64,000 bases of DNA, taken from NCBI GenBank assembly GCA_046541415.1, contig JBKHDI010000009.1, forward strand, positions 16,686-80,685, read 5' to 3'. Both the position numbers and the translations under genes were made by a program. Shown one piece after another: positions 45,918-54,575 of the stretch. Numbering within the stretch: position 1 is the stretch's first letter; each line of letters opens with the position of its first letter. This DNA comes from CAZOVB01 sp046541415. Lineage in GTDB: Bacteria; Planctomycetota; Phycisphaerae; SM23-33. The notes beneath the pieces were generated by a model that saw only the letters and a program-made list of their open reading frames with translations, did not search any database and was not told where the DNA came from.

Positions 45918-48803
45918 TCAGTAAAATTTCGGGGTATACGGATACGTTTCCTGGAACTTCCGCAGCAGGTCACTGGGGTCCTCGGCCGTCTCGGCCATGT
46001 AACCTGCGACCAGGTGGACCATGTCCCAGGCGAAGATGCAGAAAATCGACCCGACGACCAAGCCGATAAAGAGCGGCTTGGCCTTTTTATAGGTGTTCAT
46101 GCCCCCGTACTTGATCACCAGTTTCTTGATCAGCCAGGCAACAAACACGCTGCCCCAGAGCAACGGGGCTTCGATGAAGTTGGTCCCGAAACCCGCTGAT
46201 CCGCGAACGTAGTTCGACGCCCAGTTGTAGTAGATTCCCATCATCAACAGCAGGTAACCCATCGGGTGCAGCGGGAACCTCAGGAATCGATTCCGCAGGA
46301 AGCTCAACAGGCCGAAGACGCCAAAGCCTATACCCATCACTACGAATCGCAGGGTCAGCGGGTTGTCGAATTTCCCCAGCCGCGCCTCGGTCAGAAAGTG
46401 CGAGACCCAGAGCGGATACCGCATCGCCAGCCAGGCGTCGTCCGGTGCGTTGCCCTGGGCACTGGGACTGCCGTACGCATCGCCGCCGAAGGCGTGGGTG
46501 AAGACCAGGAAGCTGATCATGCCCACCGAGATCGCCACGACAAAGGCGATCAGCGAGGCAATGGCGATCGTCCGCAGCCGGACGCGGTTGCGCCGGGCCA
46601 GTTCCATGTTCTCCAAGTGCGTCGAGAGCGAGCGGAACAGCAGCGTCGCCGGCAGGAAGACGATGTGCACATAGGCAGCAAAGGCCTTGGCCCCGGAAAT
46701 GCCCGTCAGGCCAAAGATTATCGGCGCCTTGGTCATCTCGTAGGAGCTGTGGAATGTCGGCAGGCCTGTCTCGGCCCGGACACGGGCGGCGGCGATGGTC
46801 TGGACCATCACGATCGCCGCGAACAGGATCAGCAGCGCCAACGAGGAGACCCCCATGTGCCACAGCAAACCCAGTATCAGCAGGGGCAAGACGACCATGC
46901 CCACGAAATTCAGCTTGCGGGGCACGAAGCTGTCTTCCTTGCCCTCGCCCTTGGGCGGAGTGTGCGTGCGGATGCTCTTGATCACCAGGATCAGGGTAAA
47001 GCACAGCGCCGCGCCGAGCATCTGCTCGGAGGGGAAGGGAAACAGCTTGCCCGCCGCCCAGCCGACTTCGCCGGCCGGCTTGATCATCGCTTCGGCGATG
47101 TTGGTCTTGATCAGCACGCCCAGGACGGTGTAGATGAAGAACATCACCCAGACCGAGAAGGTGATCTCCAGACTGACCAGAAACGCGATACCCACCACGA
47201 TCGGCGAGAGGATGAAGAAGACCTTGTTCATCTCCTTCATCACCCCTTCCTTGAACCAGTCCTTGGACATGTTCAGCACGGTCACCTTCGGCGACGAGCC
47301 CATGTCCCCGAACTGGTAATGGCTGAGGGCCTCCATGGAGATCCACAACGCCCCGATGGCAAAGCCGACCAGGAAGACCGGGCTGAAGGCGAAACTCCGC
47401 GGCGGGGAGTCGGTGGCCTCCTCGGCCATCTCCAGGGCACAGTCGTGGCGGATGATATTGTCGGCGATCTCCACCAGCGGAAAGGCCAGGTTCTCCCGCT
47501 CGATCCACTTGCGGCGGAAGTATTCCGCCAGGCACATCATCAGCAGGAAGATGGTGACAAACAGGATCCCCCACATGATCATCGGCTGCTTGTAGAGGTG
47601 CCACGGCAGCATCTCGGCCGAGTCTTCCAGCGTCTCACTGACGCTGCGTTGGCTCTGTGCGGCGGTCTGCTGCGGCCAGAGCGTCTCGTGGAAGGCCTGG
47701 ATGTTCATATCCGGTTGGCCTCCCGTTCCGTCCTGGTAGAGCATGGACTTGGTCACCGCCTGCGAACTGCGGAAGGTGAAGCTGACGCGCTTGTCGGTCA
47801 ACTCCTCATCCGAAAGCTGTCGCAGTTGCTGCTCTTCGTAGGCCGCGAGGTCCATCAGCAGCCTCTGTCGATCGGCCAGGGACAGCTGCCCCATCAGGTT
47901 GCGCCAGGTGTCGACCTGGGCTTCGTACTTCTTGGCCAGCTGATTGATTTCCTGGCGTCGCTCGGCGGGCAGGTCCCGCATGAACGCCTCGATCCGCATC
48001 AGGGCCGAGTAGTCGACCTGCTTCCAGAATTCGCTCACGCGGCTGAGGGCGAATTCATCGATTCCCCGCAGCTGTTCGCCCAGCGCAGCCAAGGCCTTTT
48101 CGGAGGCTTGGATGGCTTGGGCGCGCCGCTGCTGGATCGCCTCGGTCAGCCCGAGTTGCTCGACGTACTGCTTCTGACGCCCCCGCATGAGGTTGTCGAT
48201 CTGGTCGACCCAGAGTTTGTCCACGGCCGCCAGCAGCGGCTCGGGGGCCTGGCCGGGCGTGAAGTCTGCCTCCTCGATCGGCGTCAAGCCTTTTTCCAGC
48301 CGCGTCATCGCGTCGGTGATGGTCTTGAGGGCCATGCGCCGCTGGTTGCGGGCGGCGATGTCGTCCAGGCGGGTGATCACCACGTCCATCTGGTTATAGG
48401 CCAGGCCCTCCAGGGTGGGCACTACGGGGAACCAGGCCGGGTCCTGCACCGCGTAGGCGGTCCGGTACGTCGATGTGGCCTGAAAGAGGTACTCGTTGTT
48501 GACCACCTGCATGTTCAGGAACATCGGGCGGATGAGGCCCAGGTTCATCACGGGCACGGCCACGGTGAGCATGGCGTAAAGGATAACCAGGTTCGACCGG
48601 TCGAGGATGCGGGTCCGTGCGATGAGTTTGATCACCGCCAGGACGATGGCGAAAGAGAGGATCAACCCGATCGCCCAGCCGACGGGCACGCCGGTTTCGA
48701 TATCCAGATTGACGGTATTCCGCGTCAGGTACTGCGTGGTGGGCACCAGCAGGCAGATCAGTACCAGACCGACGATCATGGTTGCCAGGTGTGACAACTT
48801 CAT
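45918..48803 (-). CDS. Large polytopic DUF6785-family membrane protein A
   Basis: 961-residue inner-membrane protein. Three N-terminal helices (about 5-25, 42-63, 72-95) are followed by a 300-residue extracytoplasmic, coiled-coil-rich domain (about 100-405) and then about 12 helices with the conserved FRRKWIERENLAFPLVEIA, FVPRKLNFVGMVVLPLLI and TGLPTFHSSYEMTK stretches seen in DUF6785/DUF6784 proteins. These are distantly OPT-like; function unknown. It lies between ATPase A (upstream, 79 bp) and the giant permease (21 bp), so it belongs to the same operon. The extracytoplasmic coiled coil may contact the giant permease (inference). Confidence 0.7.
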   Translation of the reverse strand: MKLSHLATMIVGLVLICLLVPTTQYLTRNTVNLDIETGVPVGWAIGLILSFAIVLAVIKLIARTRILDRSNLVILYAMLTVAVPVMNLGLIRPMFLNMQVVNNEYLFQATSTYRTAYAVQDPAWFPVVPTLEGLAYNQMDVVITRLDDIAARNQRRMALKTITDAMTRLEKGLTPIEEADFTPGQAPEPLLAAVDKLWVDQIDNLMRGRQKQYVEQLGLTEAIQQRRAQAIQASEKALAALGEQLRGIDEFALSRVSEFWKQVDYSALMRIEAFMRDLPAERRQEINQLAKKYEAQVDTWRNLMGQLSLADRQRLLMDLAAYEEQQLRQLSDEELTDKRVSFTFRSSQAVTKSMLYQDGTGGQPDMNIQAFHETLWPQQTAAQSQRSVSETLEDSAEMLPWHLYKQPMIMWGILFVTIFLLMMCLAEYFRRKWIERENLAFPLVEIADNIIRHDCALEMAEEATDSPPRSFAFSPVFLVGFAIGALWISMEALSHYQFGDMGSSPKVTVLNMSKDWFKEGVMKEMNKVFFILSPIVVGIAFLVSLEITFSVWVMFFIYTVLGVLIKTNIAEAMIKPAGEVGWAAGKLFPFPSEQMLGAALCFTLILVIKSIRTHTPPKGEGKEDSFVPRKLNFVGMVVLPLLILGLLWHMGVSSLALLILFAAIVMVQTIAAARVRAETGLPTFHSSYEMTKAPIIFGLTGISGAKAFAAYVHIVFLPATLLFRSLSTHLENMELARRNRVRLRTIAIASLIAFVVAISVGMISFLVFTHAFGGDAYGSPSAQGNAPDDAWLAMRYPLWVSHFLTEARLGKFDNPLTLRFVVMGIGFGVFGLLSFLRNRFLRFPLHPMGYLLLMMGIYYNWASNYVRGSAGFGTNFIEAPLLWGSVFVAWLIKKLVIKYGGMNTYKKAKPLFIGLVVGSIFCIFAWDMVHLVAGYMAETAEDPSDLLRKFQETYPYTPKFY

Positions 48804-48882
48804 TCTGTTTTCAACCTTCGTGCAGTATAGCGTGACGGAGAGACAAATCGACCGACCGGCGGGCGGGGCCGCAGCGTGGGCG

Positions 48883-49611
48883 TCAGTCTACAGAACCGAT
48901 GGAAATCTGCAAATCTTTCCGGGAAACGATCCGTTCGACCGCGCCGGATCGCAGGTAGACAACGCGGTCGGAGACATCGAGCATGCGGTGGTCGTGGGTC
49001 GCCGAGACGATCGTAACCCCCTCCTCGGTGCTCAGTTCGCTGAGAAGCTGGACGATCTCGTGGCCGGTCTTGGAATCGAGGTTGCCCGTCGGCTCGTCAG
49101 CCAGGATCAGGCTGGGGCTGTTGGCCAGGGAGCGGGCAATGGCCACTCGCTGCTGCTGCCCGCCGGACAGTTCGCCGGGCAGGTGGTCGAATCGCTTGCC
49201 CAGACCCACGCGGGTGAGGATGTCCTTGGCCCGCTGCTGGGCCTTGTCTTCCTCGATCCCCAGCAGACGCATGGGTAACATGACGTTGTCCAGCGCGGTG
49301 AAGACCTCGATGAGGTTATAATTCTGGAAGATGTAGCCGATGTTGACGCAACGCAGGTACGCCAGCTCTGCCGGCGAGAGATCCTGCAGGTTCCTGCCGC
49401 CCAGTAGGACCTCCCCGGCGGTGGGAAAGTCCAACGCACCGACCATGTTGAAAAACGTCGTCTTGCCCGAGCCGCTCGGGCCCATCAGCGAGACATACTC
49501 GCCCTGCTTGATCGAAAGGTCAATGCCTTTCAACGCGTAGACGACCGTGTCACCGGTCTTGTAGGCCCGTTCTACGTTCTTCGCCTCGATAAGGATATCG
49601 CCGTGCGCCAT
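48883..49611 (-). CDS. MacB/LolD-type ABC transporter ATPase (first gene of the cluster)
   Basis: 242-residue ATP-binding subunit of the LolD/MacB group with Walker A GPSGSGKTT, Q-loop FQNYN, LSGGQQQR signature, ILADEPTGNLD Walker B and switch THDHRM. It differs from the second ATPase of the cluster (36408-37217) and lacks that N-terminal extension, so the cluster encodes two distinct nucleotide-binding subunits. GGGAG lies before the ATG. A promoter-like sequence is 164 bp upstream. It probably drives the giant permease. Confidence 0.94.
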   Translation of the reverse strand: MAHGDILIEAKNVERAYKTGDTVVYALKGIDLSIKQGEYVSLMGPSGSGKTTFFNMVGALDFPTAGEVLLGGRNLQDLSPAELAYLRCVNIGYIFQNYNLIEVFTALDNVMLPMRLLGIEEDKAQQRAKDILTRVGLGKRFDHLPGELSGGQQQRVAIARSLANSPSLILADEPTGNLDSKTGHEIVQLLSELSTEEGVTIVSATHDHRMLDVSDRVVYLRSGAVERIVSRKDLQISIGSVD

Positions 49612-49774
49612 TGCACTCCCAGCCGGTTGGTGTTGTGGCGGAATCTTCCTGCAGTTTCAATGACAGCCTCGGGTGTCGGGGTCTGCGGATCATCCTGGCG
49701 GCACCGTCGGCATGCAAGCAACTCGGCCGGTCACCACAAGGGGTCTGCTCTGGGCCGATGCAGGTAGAACACGC

Positions 49775-49802
49775 ATTATGGTCAATCAGACCGATTTGGC
49801 AA
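49775..49802 (-). promoter_or_regulatory. Candidate sigma-70-type promoter of the transporter cluster
   Basis: On the minus strand TTGCCA (49797-49802) and CATAAT (49775-49780) are spaced by 16 bp, each one mismatch from the consensus. It would start transcription about 155 nt before the first ATPase gene, leaving a sizeable leader. Found by eye only. Confidence 0.4.
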
Positions 49803-49841
49803 AGTAAAATCCCCCACACCCGCAGGCAAACCTCGCCAAAA

Positions 49842-49872
49842 CCGGGCCCGCTGGTCGATCCAACGGGCCCGG
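49842..49872 (-). terminator. Terminator of the HtrA-like gene
   Basis: Nine-base stem CCGGGCCCG/CGGGCCCGG around a 13-base loop, followed on the minus strand by TTTTGG. It lies 47 bp after the HtrA-like stop. Stem and loop strongly resemble the terminator at 23096-23133, though on the opposite strand. The T-run is short. Confidence 0.65.
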
Positions 49873-49918
49873 GCACTGTTTCTCAACTGCAGGCGACCTC
49901 GACCGGGACAAAAACCCG

Positions 49919-51310
49919 TTACTGGCGAGGCGAGATGCGAAGCTGCATGTCCAGCGTGCCCTCGCCGCGGCTGACCTTGATAATCGGCCACTGGCCGCTG
50001 CCTTCCGCGGCGGCCTTGAGGCTCGGTTCGAGCAGTTTCTGGAAGTCTTCGACCTGGGTCACCGGCTGGCCGTTGACCTGGGTAATCACGTCGCCGGCGC
50101 GCAGGCCGGCCTGGGCGGCGTCGCTGTTCTCGCCCACGCCCAGAACCACCAGCCCTTCGACCGCTGTGGGGTCCATGTCGGTCTCCAGCGGGACACGCTG
50201 ACGGACCATCATCCCCAGCACGCGGTTGACGTAGCGAGGCGCGTCGGACGGCGTGGCCGGCAGGGGCTCGGTCTTGACGGTCACCTGGATCGGCTTGCGA
50301 CTGCGCAGGACGGTCAGATTCACTTCCGTCCCGGCCGACAGGCGGGTGATCTGGCGGACGAAGTTCTGACGCGTCAACGCCGCATTGGCCAGAACCTCCA
50401 GGGGCTGGCCGTTGTACTGGGTGATCACGTCGCCGCTTTTGAGCCCTGCCTTGTCACCGACGTAGCCGGGGACGACCGATTCGATCTTGACGACCTGATC
50501 CGGTTCCTCCACGCCGAAGACCTCGGCCATCTCCTCGGAGACGCCCGCGAACTGTCCCACGCCGATCCAACTGGGCCTGGAGGCCTGGCCACCGGTGGGG
50601 ATATTGCTCAGCACCGCGGCGAATTCCTCGACGGGCCAGAAGAAGACCGTCTTGTCCACGCCCATCAGGCGAATGCCCACCGGCCCCCGCTGGGTCGAAG
50701 TCTGGTACGCCATGAACAGCTGTCGCCCGACCAGCCCGACGACCTTGCCGTCAGTGGTCAGCACCGGAGAGCAGGCCCCGGTCAGCGTCCCGCCGGTGAC
50801 CTGGATCAGCCGATCCGGCAGGCGAAGATTCGAGGATACGTAGGCCACGCCCAGGTACGACGGGAAGCCCGCCATCGAGGTCATCAGTCCGGCCGAAACC
50901 ACCTGCTGGCCCGGATCGAGCTGGCTGGTCTTCTTGAAAGAGATCGCCTTGGCGCCGTGGGCTTGCTTGGCCTTGACGAAGCCCAGCTGGGTGGCAGAAT
51001 CGATCCCGAGGAACTCGGCGTCGACCCGGTTGCCCTCGCGACTGGGCAGGATGAGCTTGCACTCTTTGATGTCGCTGGCCTTAAGCCCTGCCGGCAGGGA
51101 CATCGTCATGAAGATTCCCTGCTGGGCGTCGATGCAGACGGCCTGGCCGCCGAAGGTTCGCTGGCCCAGCTCATTTTCCATGGAGACAGCCACGATGGCC
51201 AGCGACTCGACCGCCTGCTGGGCCAGGGCGAGGGCATCGGAGGTCTCATCGGCCAGAACAGGACAGGCCGCGATGGCCATTGCCAGGATACATACGGAAA
51301 TGCGATTCAT
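49919..51310 (-). CDS. HtrA-like protein with two PDZ domains and degenerate protease domain
   Basis: 463-residue exported protein with a signal peptide (MNRISVCILAMAIAACPVLA). Residues about 30-225 have the length and beta pattern of a trypsin-like domain, but the catalytic stations are gone: the usual TNNHVV is replaced by FMTMSLPAG and the usual GNSGGP by GACSPVL. Two PDZ domains follow (about 245-350, DKAGLKSGDVITQYNGQPL; about 360-455, AGLRAGDVITQVNGQPV). It is probably a non-proteolytic chaperone or scaffold. ATG 51310 is chosen for the signal peptide with GAGGTG five bases upstream. It lies directly upstream of the transporter cluster but has its own terminator. Confidence 0.8.
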   Translation of the reverse strand: MNRISVCILAMAIAACPVLADETSDALALAQQAVESLAIVAVSMENELGQRTFGGQAVCIDAQQGIFMTMSLPAGLKASDIKECKLILPSREGNRVDAEFLGIDSATQLGFVKAKQAHGAKAISFKKTSQLDPGQQVVSAGLMTSMAGFPSYLGVAYVSSNLRLPDRLIQVTGGTLTGACSPVLTTDGKVVGLVGRQLFMAYQTSTQRGPVGIRLMGVDKTVFFWPVEEFAAVLSNIPTGGQASRPSWIGVGQFAGVSEEMAEVFGVEEPDQVVKIESVVPGYVGDKAGLKSGDVITQYNGQPLEVLANAALTRQNFVRQITRLSAGTEVNLTVLRSRKPIQVTVKTEPLPATPSDAPRYVNRVLGMMVRQRVPLETDMDPTAVEGLVVLGVGENSDAAQAGLRAGDVITQVNGQPVTQVEDFQKLLEPSLKAAAEGSGQWPIIKVSRGEGTLDMQLRISPRQ

Positions 51311-51411
51311 CTTTTCACCTCGTCTGGACAAAATAAGATCTGGGCCAGGCGCCGGGTCCTTCCAGTCGCCCCTGCAGATTCAAACCGCCCCGGGCTCCGG
51401 GTGCAAATGAA

Positions 51412-51427
51412 ATCCTGCACGCAGGAT
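51412..51427. repeat. Short perfect dyad upstream of the HtrA-like gene
   Basis: ATCCTGC-AC-GCAGGAT, a perfect 7-bp inverted repeat, 102 bp upstream of the HtrA-like start. The two-base gap is too tight for an RNA hairpin with all pairs, so an operator is more likely. No regulator known. Confidence 0.25.
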
Positions 51428-51524
51428 ACAGCTTCACACAAAGTCCACCGGGCAGCAACAAAGCGGATGGGTCGGTGCAGGCGAAGGTGGGCTCCGCCCC
51501 GTCCGGGAGTCTGGACCGGACCTA

Positions 51525-52643
51525 TCAGCGGCGCCGGCGGATCAGGGCCAGCGCCCCCATGCCCAGCAGGCCGAGCATGCCCGGCTCGGGGATCAGCACC
51601 GCATACGGGTCCGTCCCGCCGGAGACCGACAGCATCGCCGGTGCGCCCACGGGATCGGATGTCAAAATCAGCGACCCGTCGGGCCCGACAGTAACCTGGC
51701 CCAGAACCGAATCCAGCCCGGTATCGTAGATGTACATCGCCCCGTCGATATCGACCGCGTAGGGAAGGCTGTACTGGCGGGCCTGGGTGACCCCCGTCTG
51801 GTCGATGGCCAGATTCGCCCCACCGAAAATCGCGTAGGCGTCGACCACGCCAGCCACGGTCAGGTCATTGGCGACGATCAGGTCCTGGTCGACCGTCAGC
51901 ATGACGTCGGAACCGACCTCGACGCGGCCGGCAAAAACCAGATCCTGCACCTGGGCCGAGTGAACGCCGGCCAGGTCGGGATTGTCCAGGTAGATCCGGT
52001 GGTTGATGATCTCGCTGGCGCTGCTGGAGCTGAAGTCGCCGTTTTCGGGGCTGTCCGCCGGGGCCGGAAGGTCCTCCGGCGCCGGCAGCAGCGCGTTCAG
52101 CGTGCTGTCGGAGGTCACCTCCAACGACCCGCCGGTACTACCGTTGAAATCCCACGTGCCCGTGGCCGCCCGAATCCGGGCTGCGAAGCTTTCGCCCTGC
52201 GGCTCGACGGTGACATTCTCCAGACCAATCCCGGTAATCACGCTGCTGCTGATTCCCGGGTAGACCGTACTGTCGAGGTTGTACGGAGGCTGCGAACCGT
52301 GCATGTTCATCCCGGGGACCGGACCGACCTCGCGGATCACATAAAAGCCTTTCTGGAAGACCGTGTCGCCCGAGGTCTCGGTGTATTCCGGAAGCAGGAA
52401 CTCGGCCGTCTCGACCGTGATCCCGTTGCCGATGACGTTCAGTTCGATCGCCTGAAGGCCCGCGGTCAGGTTCAGCGGGTCATCCAGGCTTAAATAAACG
52501 TCCCAGGTTTTGGCGGCGACATTCACCTCCAGCTCCAGGTCGATCGTCACGGGGATGAGATTTTCGCTTTCCTGACCGCCCGCCTTCGGAGCCAAGCCAC
52601 CCGCAACTGTCATCAGGACCAGAACAAACGCTCCGAACTTCAT
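51525..52643 (-). CDS. PEP-CTERM sorting-signal protein
   Basis: 372-residue secreted protein with N-terminal signal (MKFGAFVLVLMTVAGGLAP) and a canonical PEP-CTERM tail: IPEPGMLGLLGMGALALI then RRRR, the target of exosortase-type processing. The mature part is beta-rich with repeated DLxVAGxVDAYAIFGGANL-like turns near the end. No exosortase is in the window, so it must be elsewhere in the genome. ATG 52643 (GAGG upstream) is preferred; the longer frame adds a non-signal leader. Probably an extracellular matrix or surface protein; exact role unknown. Confidence 0.85.
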   Translation of the reverse strand: MKFGAFVLVLMTVAGGLAPKAGGQESENLIPVTIDLELEVNVAAKTWDVYLSLDDPLNLTAGLQAIELNVIGNGITVETAEFLLPEYTETSGDTVFQKGFYVIREVGPVPGMNMHGSQPPYNLDSTVYPGISSSVITGIGLENVTVEPQGESFAARIRAATGTWDFNGSTGGSLEVTSDSTLNALLPAPEDLPAPADSPENGDFSSSSASEIINHRIYLDNPDLAGVHSAQVQDLVFAGRVEVGSDVMLTVDQDLIVANDLTVAGVVDAYAIFGGANLAIDQTGVTQARQYSLPYAVDIDGAMYIYDTGLDSVLGQVTVGPDGSLILTSDPVGAPAMLSVSGGTDPYAVLIPEPGMLGLLGMGALALIRRRR

Positions 52644-52775
52644 AATACTACCCTCAGGGCGGATAGAGGCAACGGACAAGATTTGAACCTCCGGGTTCCA
52701 GAATCCCATTATACAGCCATCCCCTCCCGGATCAATGCGGGAAATGGCGAATCGGCCGGCTGGGCCGACCTGCCG

Positions 52776-54575
52776 TCAGGGCTGTTGTCGCTTCAGACGC
52801 AGGACGAAGCGGGCGCCGGGCTTGTGCTTCTCGTCCAGCAGCAGTTCGCCTCCCATGTTCCGGGCCAATCGGCGCGACAGGGCCAGACCCAACCCGATGC
52901 CCGGTGCTGAATGGGCCGCCTGCTGGGCCGACTTGCCGAACGGACGGAATATCTGCTTCCGCTGGCCCGCCGGGACCCCCTTGCCCCTGTCCTCGACCGC
53001 CAGCTCGATCCAGCCATCGACGCTCCTGGCCCGCAGCCGGACCGGACAGCCCTCCGGGCCCGAAGCGTACTTGCACGCATTGTCGACCAGGTTCAGCAGG
53101 ATCTGCTCGACGGCCGAGACGTCCGCCAGGGCAATCTGCCCGCCGACGCAACTGTCGACCTCCAGCTGCAGCCCCGCCTGTCCGAGCCTGCTCTCCAGCC
53201 GCTCGCGGACCTGGTCGACCAGTTGTTCTGCCTCGACCGTCTCCAACTGGGCCCGCCTGCGGGGACCGGTCAGCCTCGCAAAGGCCAGCACGTTCTCGAC
53301 CAGGTGGCTGAGCCGGTCCGCCTGGTCGCGCAGCCTGTGGAGATACCCCGCCCGCTTGTCCGGGTCGCGGATCATCCCGTCGGCGAGCATGTCCGAGTAC
53401 AGCCGGAACGTCGTCAGGGGCGTGCGCATCTCGTGCGTGACGGCCGAGACGAACGCCCCGCGCCTCCGGGAGAGGCTGACGGCCTGGGCCAGGACAATCC
53501 CCACCGCCGTCGAGCCGAGGATCACGCAGATCCAGGCGACCAGCAGTGCGTAGCGCACGGCCGACCAGTGCTGGATATCCGCGGCGGCGATCGGGCCTGA
53601 CAGCAGCTGAACCGGCAGGGACGCCAGTTGCGTGCCCTCGTCGGCTGGGGCGTCCTGGCCGGTGACGATGGGCCTGAGGTCCGCATCGGGCAGCAGGTCG
53701 CCGATCTGGCTGAGCAACCAGGGTTTGAGGTTGTCCCAGTCCAGCCAGCAGCCCTGGACGACTTCGGCCTGGGCGAACTTGACCCGCCGGGCCATCACCA
53801 GCACGGGCCCGACCCAGAGGCGGCGGAACGGCCCCCGCGCCGGGCCTGCCGATTCCAGCCCCATCGGCTCGCGAATCTGGAGGTTGTTGTTCGAGGCCCA
53901 CATCCGCGCATCGTATTCGCTGCGGGACAAGCCCTTGCCCTGCGGACGCTGCTCGGACTGGGCCTGCTGGGCCTGCGGGGGATCTTCGTAGTCCCGCCCG
54001 CCGCTGCGCCGGTCGGGCTGGTATGTCGCCAGCGAGTCCGGAACGGGATCAGGCACGGCCTGGGGCAGGCGTCCGGAGAGGGTCTCGGCCCGCAGCACGG
54101 CCGTCAGTTCCTCCAGCCTTCTGGCGGAGGCGACGATGCGGGGCCCAAGGTCGTATCGACGCTCGACTTCGTCGCGTCCGTTGCCGGTGGGCACTTCCGG
54201 GCTGGTGATCTGCCCGTCGGGCTCGATCTGAAAGTGGAGGCGGATCCACGGCGACTCGAAGAACAGCAGGTGCGAGGGGATCAGCACCTCGTCCCGGGCG
54301 ATCTGGGCGTACGTGCGCGTGTAGGCCACCCGGGCCGGGTAAAAAGCCTGGTAGACGTAGTGGGGACGCGCACTTTCCTGGAGGATCAGAGGCTGGGCGG
54401 CCGAGTCCAGCCGCCACAGCGCCAGGCGGACCTTCTGCTGGTGTCGTGTCTGCTGATCGGCCTCGATGCGCGTCCGCTCCAGGTCCAGCGCCAGCAGGCT
54501 GACCCAGCCCATCGCGACAAAGACGATCAGCAGGCAAAGGGCGAATACGGGCCAGATGTAGCGATGGCGTCTCAA
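52776..54575 (-). CDS. Membrane-bound sensor histidine kinase
   Basis: 599-residue kinase with two membrane helices (about 8-30 and 342-364) enclosing a periplasmic domain of about 310 residues with a Gln/Asp-rich stretch (QAQQAQSEQRPQGKG). HisKA has VTHEMRTPLTTFRLYSDML; the ATPase has NLVDNACKYA, VEDRGKGVP, IFRPFG and GIGLGLALSRRLAR. It starts at TTG 54575, whose last two bases overlap the response-regulator stop (TTGA), with AGGAG five bases upstream, so the two are translationally coupled. It forms a two-component pair with the adjacent regulator and probably senses an envelope signal linked to the VIT-VWA protein. Confidence 0.9.
   Translation of the reverse strand: MRRHRYIWPVFALCLLIVFVAMGWVSLLALDLERTRIEADQQTRHQQKVRLALWRLDSAAQPLILQESARPHYVYQAFYPARVAYTRTYAQIARDEVLIPSHLLFFESPWIRLHFQIEPDGQITSPEVPTGNGRDEVERRYDLGPRIVASARRLEELTAVLRAETLSGRLPQAVPDPVPDSLATYQPDRRSGGRDYEDPPQAQQAQSEQRPQGKGLSRSEYDARMWASNNNLQIREPMGLESAGPARGPFRRLWVGPVLVMARRVKFAQAEVVQGCWLDWDNLKPWLLSQIGDLLPDADLRPIVTGQDAPADEGTQLASLPVQLLSGPIAAADIQHWSAVRYALLVAWICVILGSTAVGIVLAQAVSLSRRRGAFVSAVTHEMRTPLTTFRLYSDMLADGMIRDPDKRAGYLHRLRDQADRLSHLVENVLAFARLTGPRRRAQLETVEAEQLVDQVRERLESRLGQAGLQLEVDSCVGGQIALADVSAVEQILLNLVDNACKYASGPEGCPVRLRARSVDGWIELAVEDRGKGVPAGQRKQIFRPFGKSAQQAAHSAPGIGLGLALSRRLARNMGGELLLDEKHKPGARFVLRLKRQQP

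Larger units (their letters stand above)
49612..49918. other. Intergenic region: terminator and promoter of the transporter cluster
   Basis: 307 bp upstream of the six-gene minus-strand cluster. It contains the terminator of the HtrA-like gene (49842-49872) and, between that and the ATPase start, a promoter-like TTGCCA-16-CATAAT on the minus strand. No coding frame is supported. Confidence 0.5.

Noticed and set aside
46266..48794. 842-codon plus-strand open frame
   Set aside because: Antisense shadow of the DUF6785 membrane-protein gene, with the same low-information His/Gln/Asp-rich composition.
52752..52768. Small hairpin after the membrane kinase gene as a terminator
   Set aside because: Stem TCGGCC/GGCCGA is short, there is no T-tract, and it is located on the 3' side only by chance in G+C-rich sequence.
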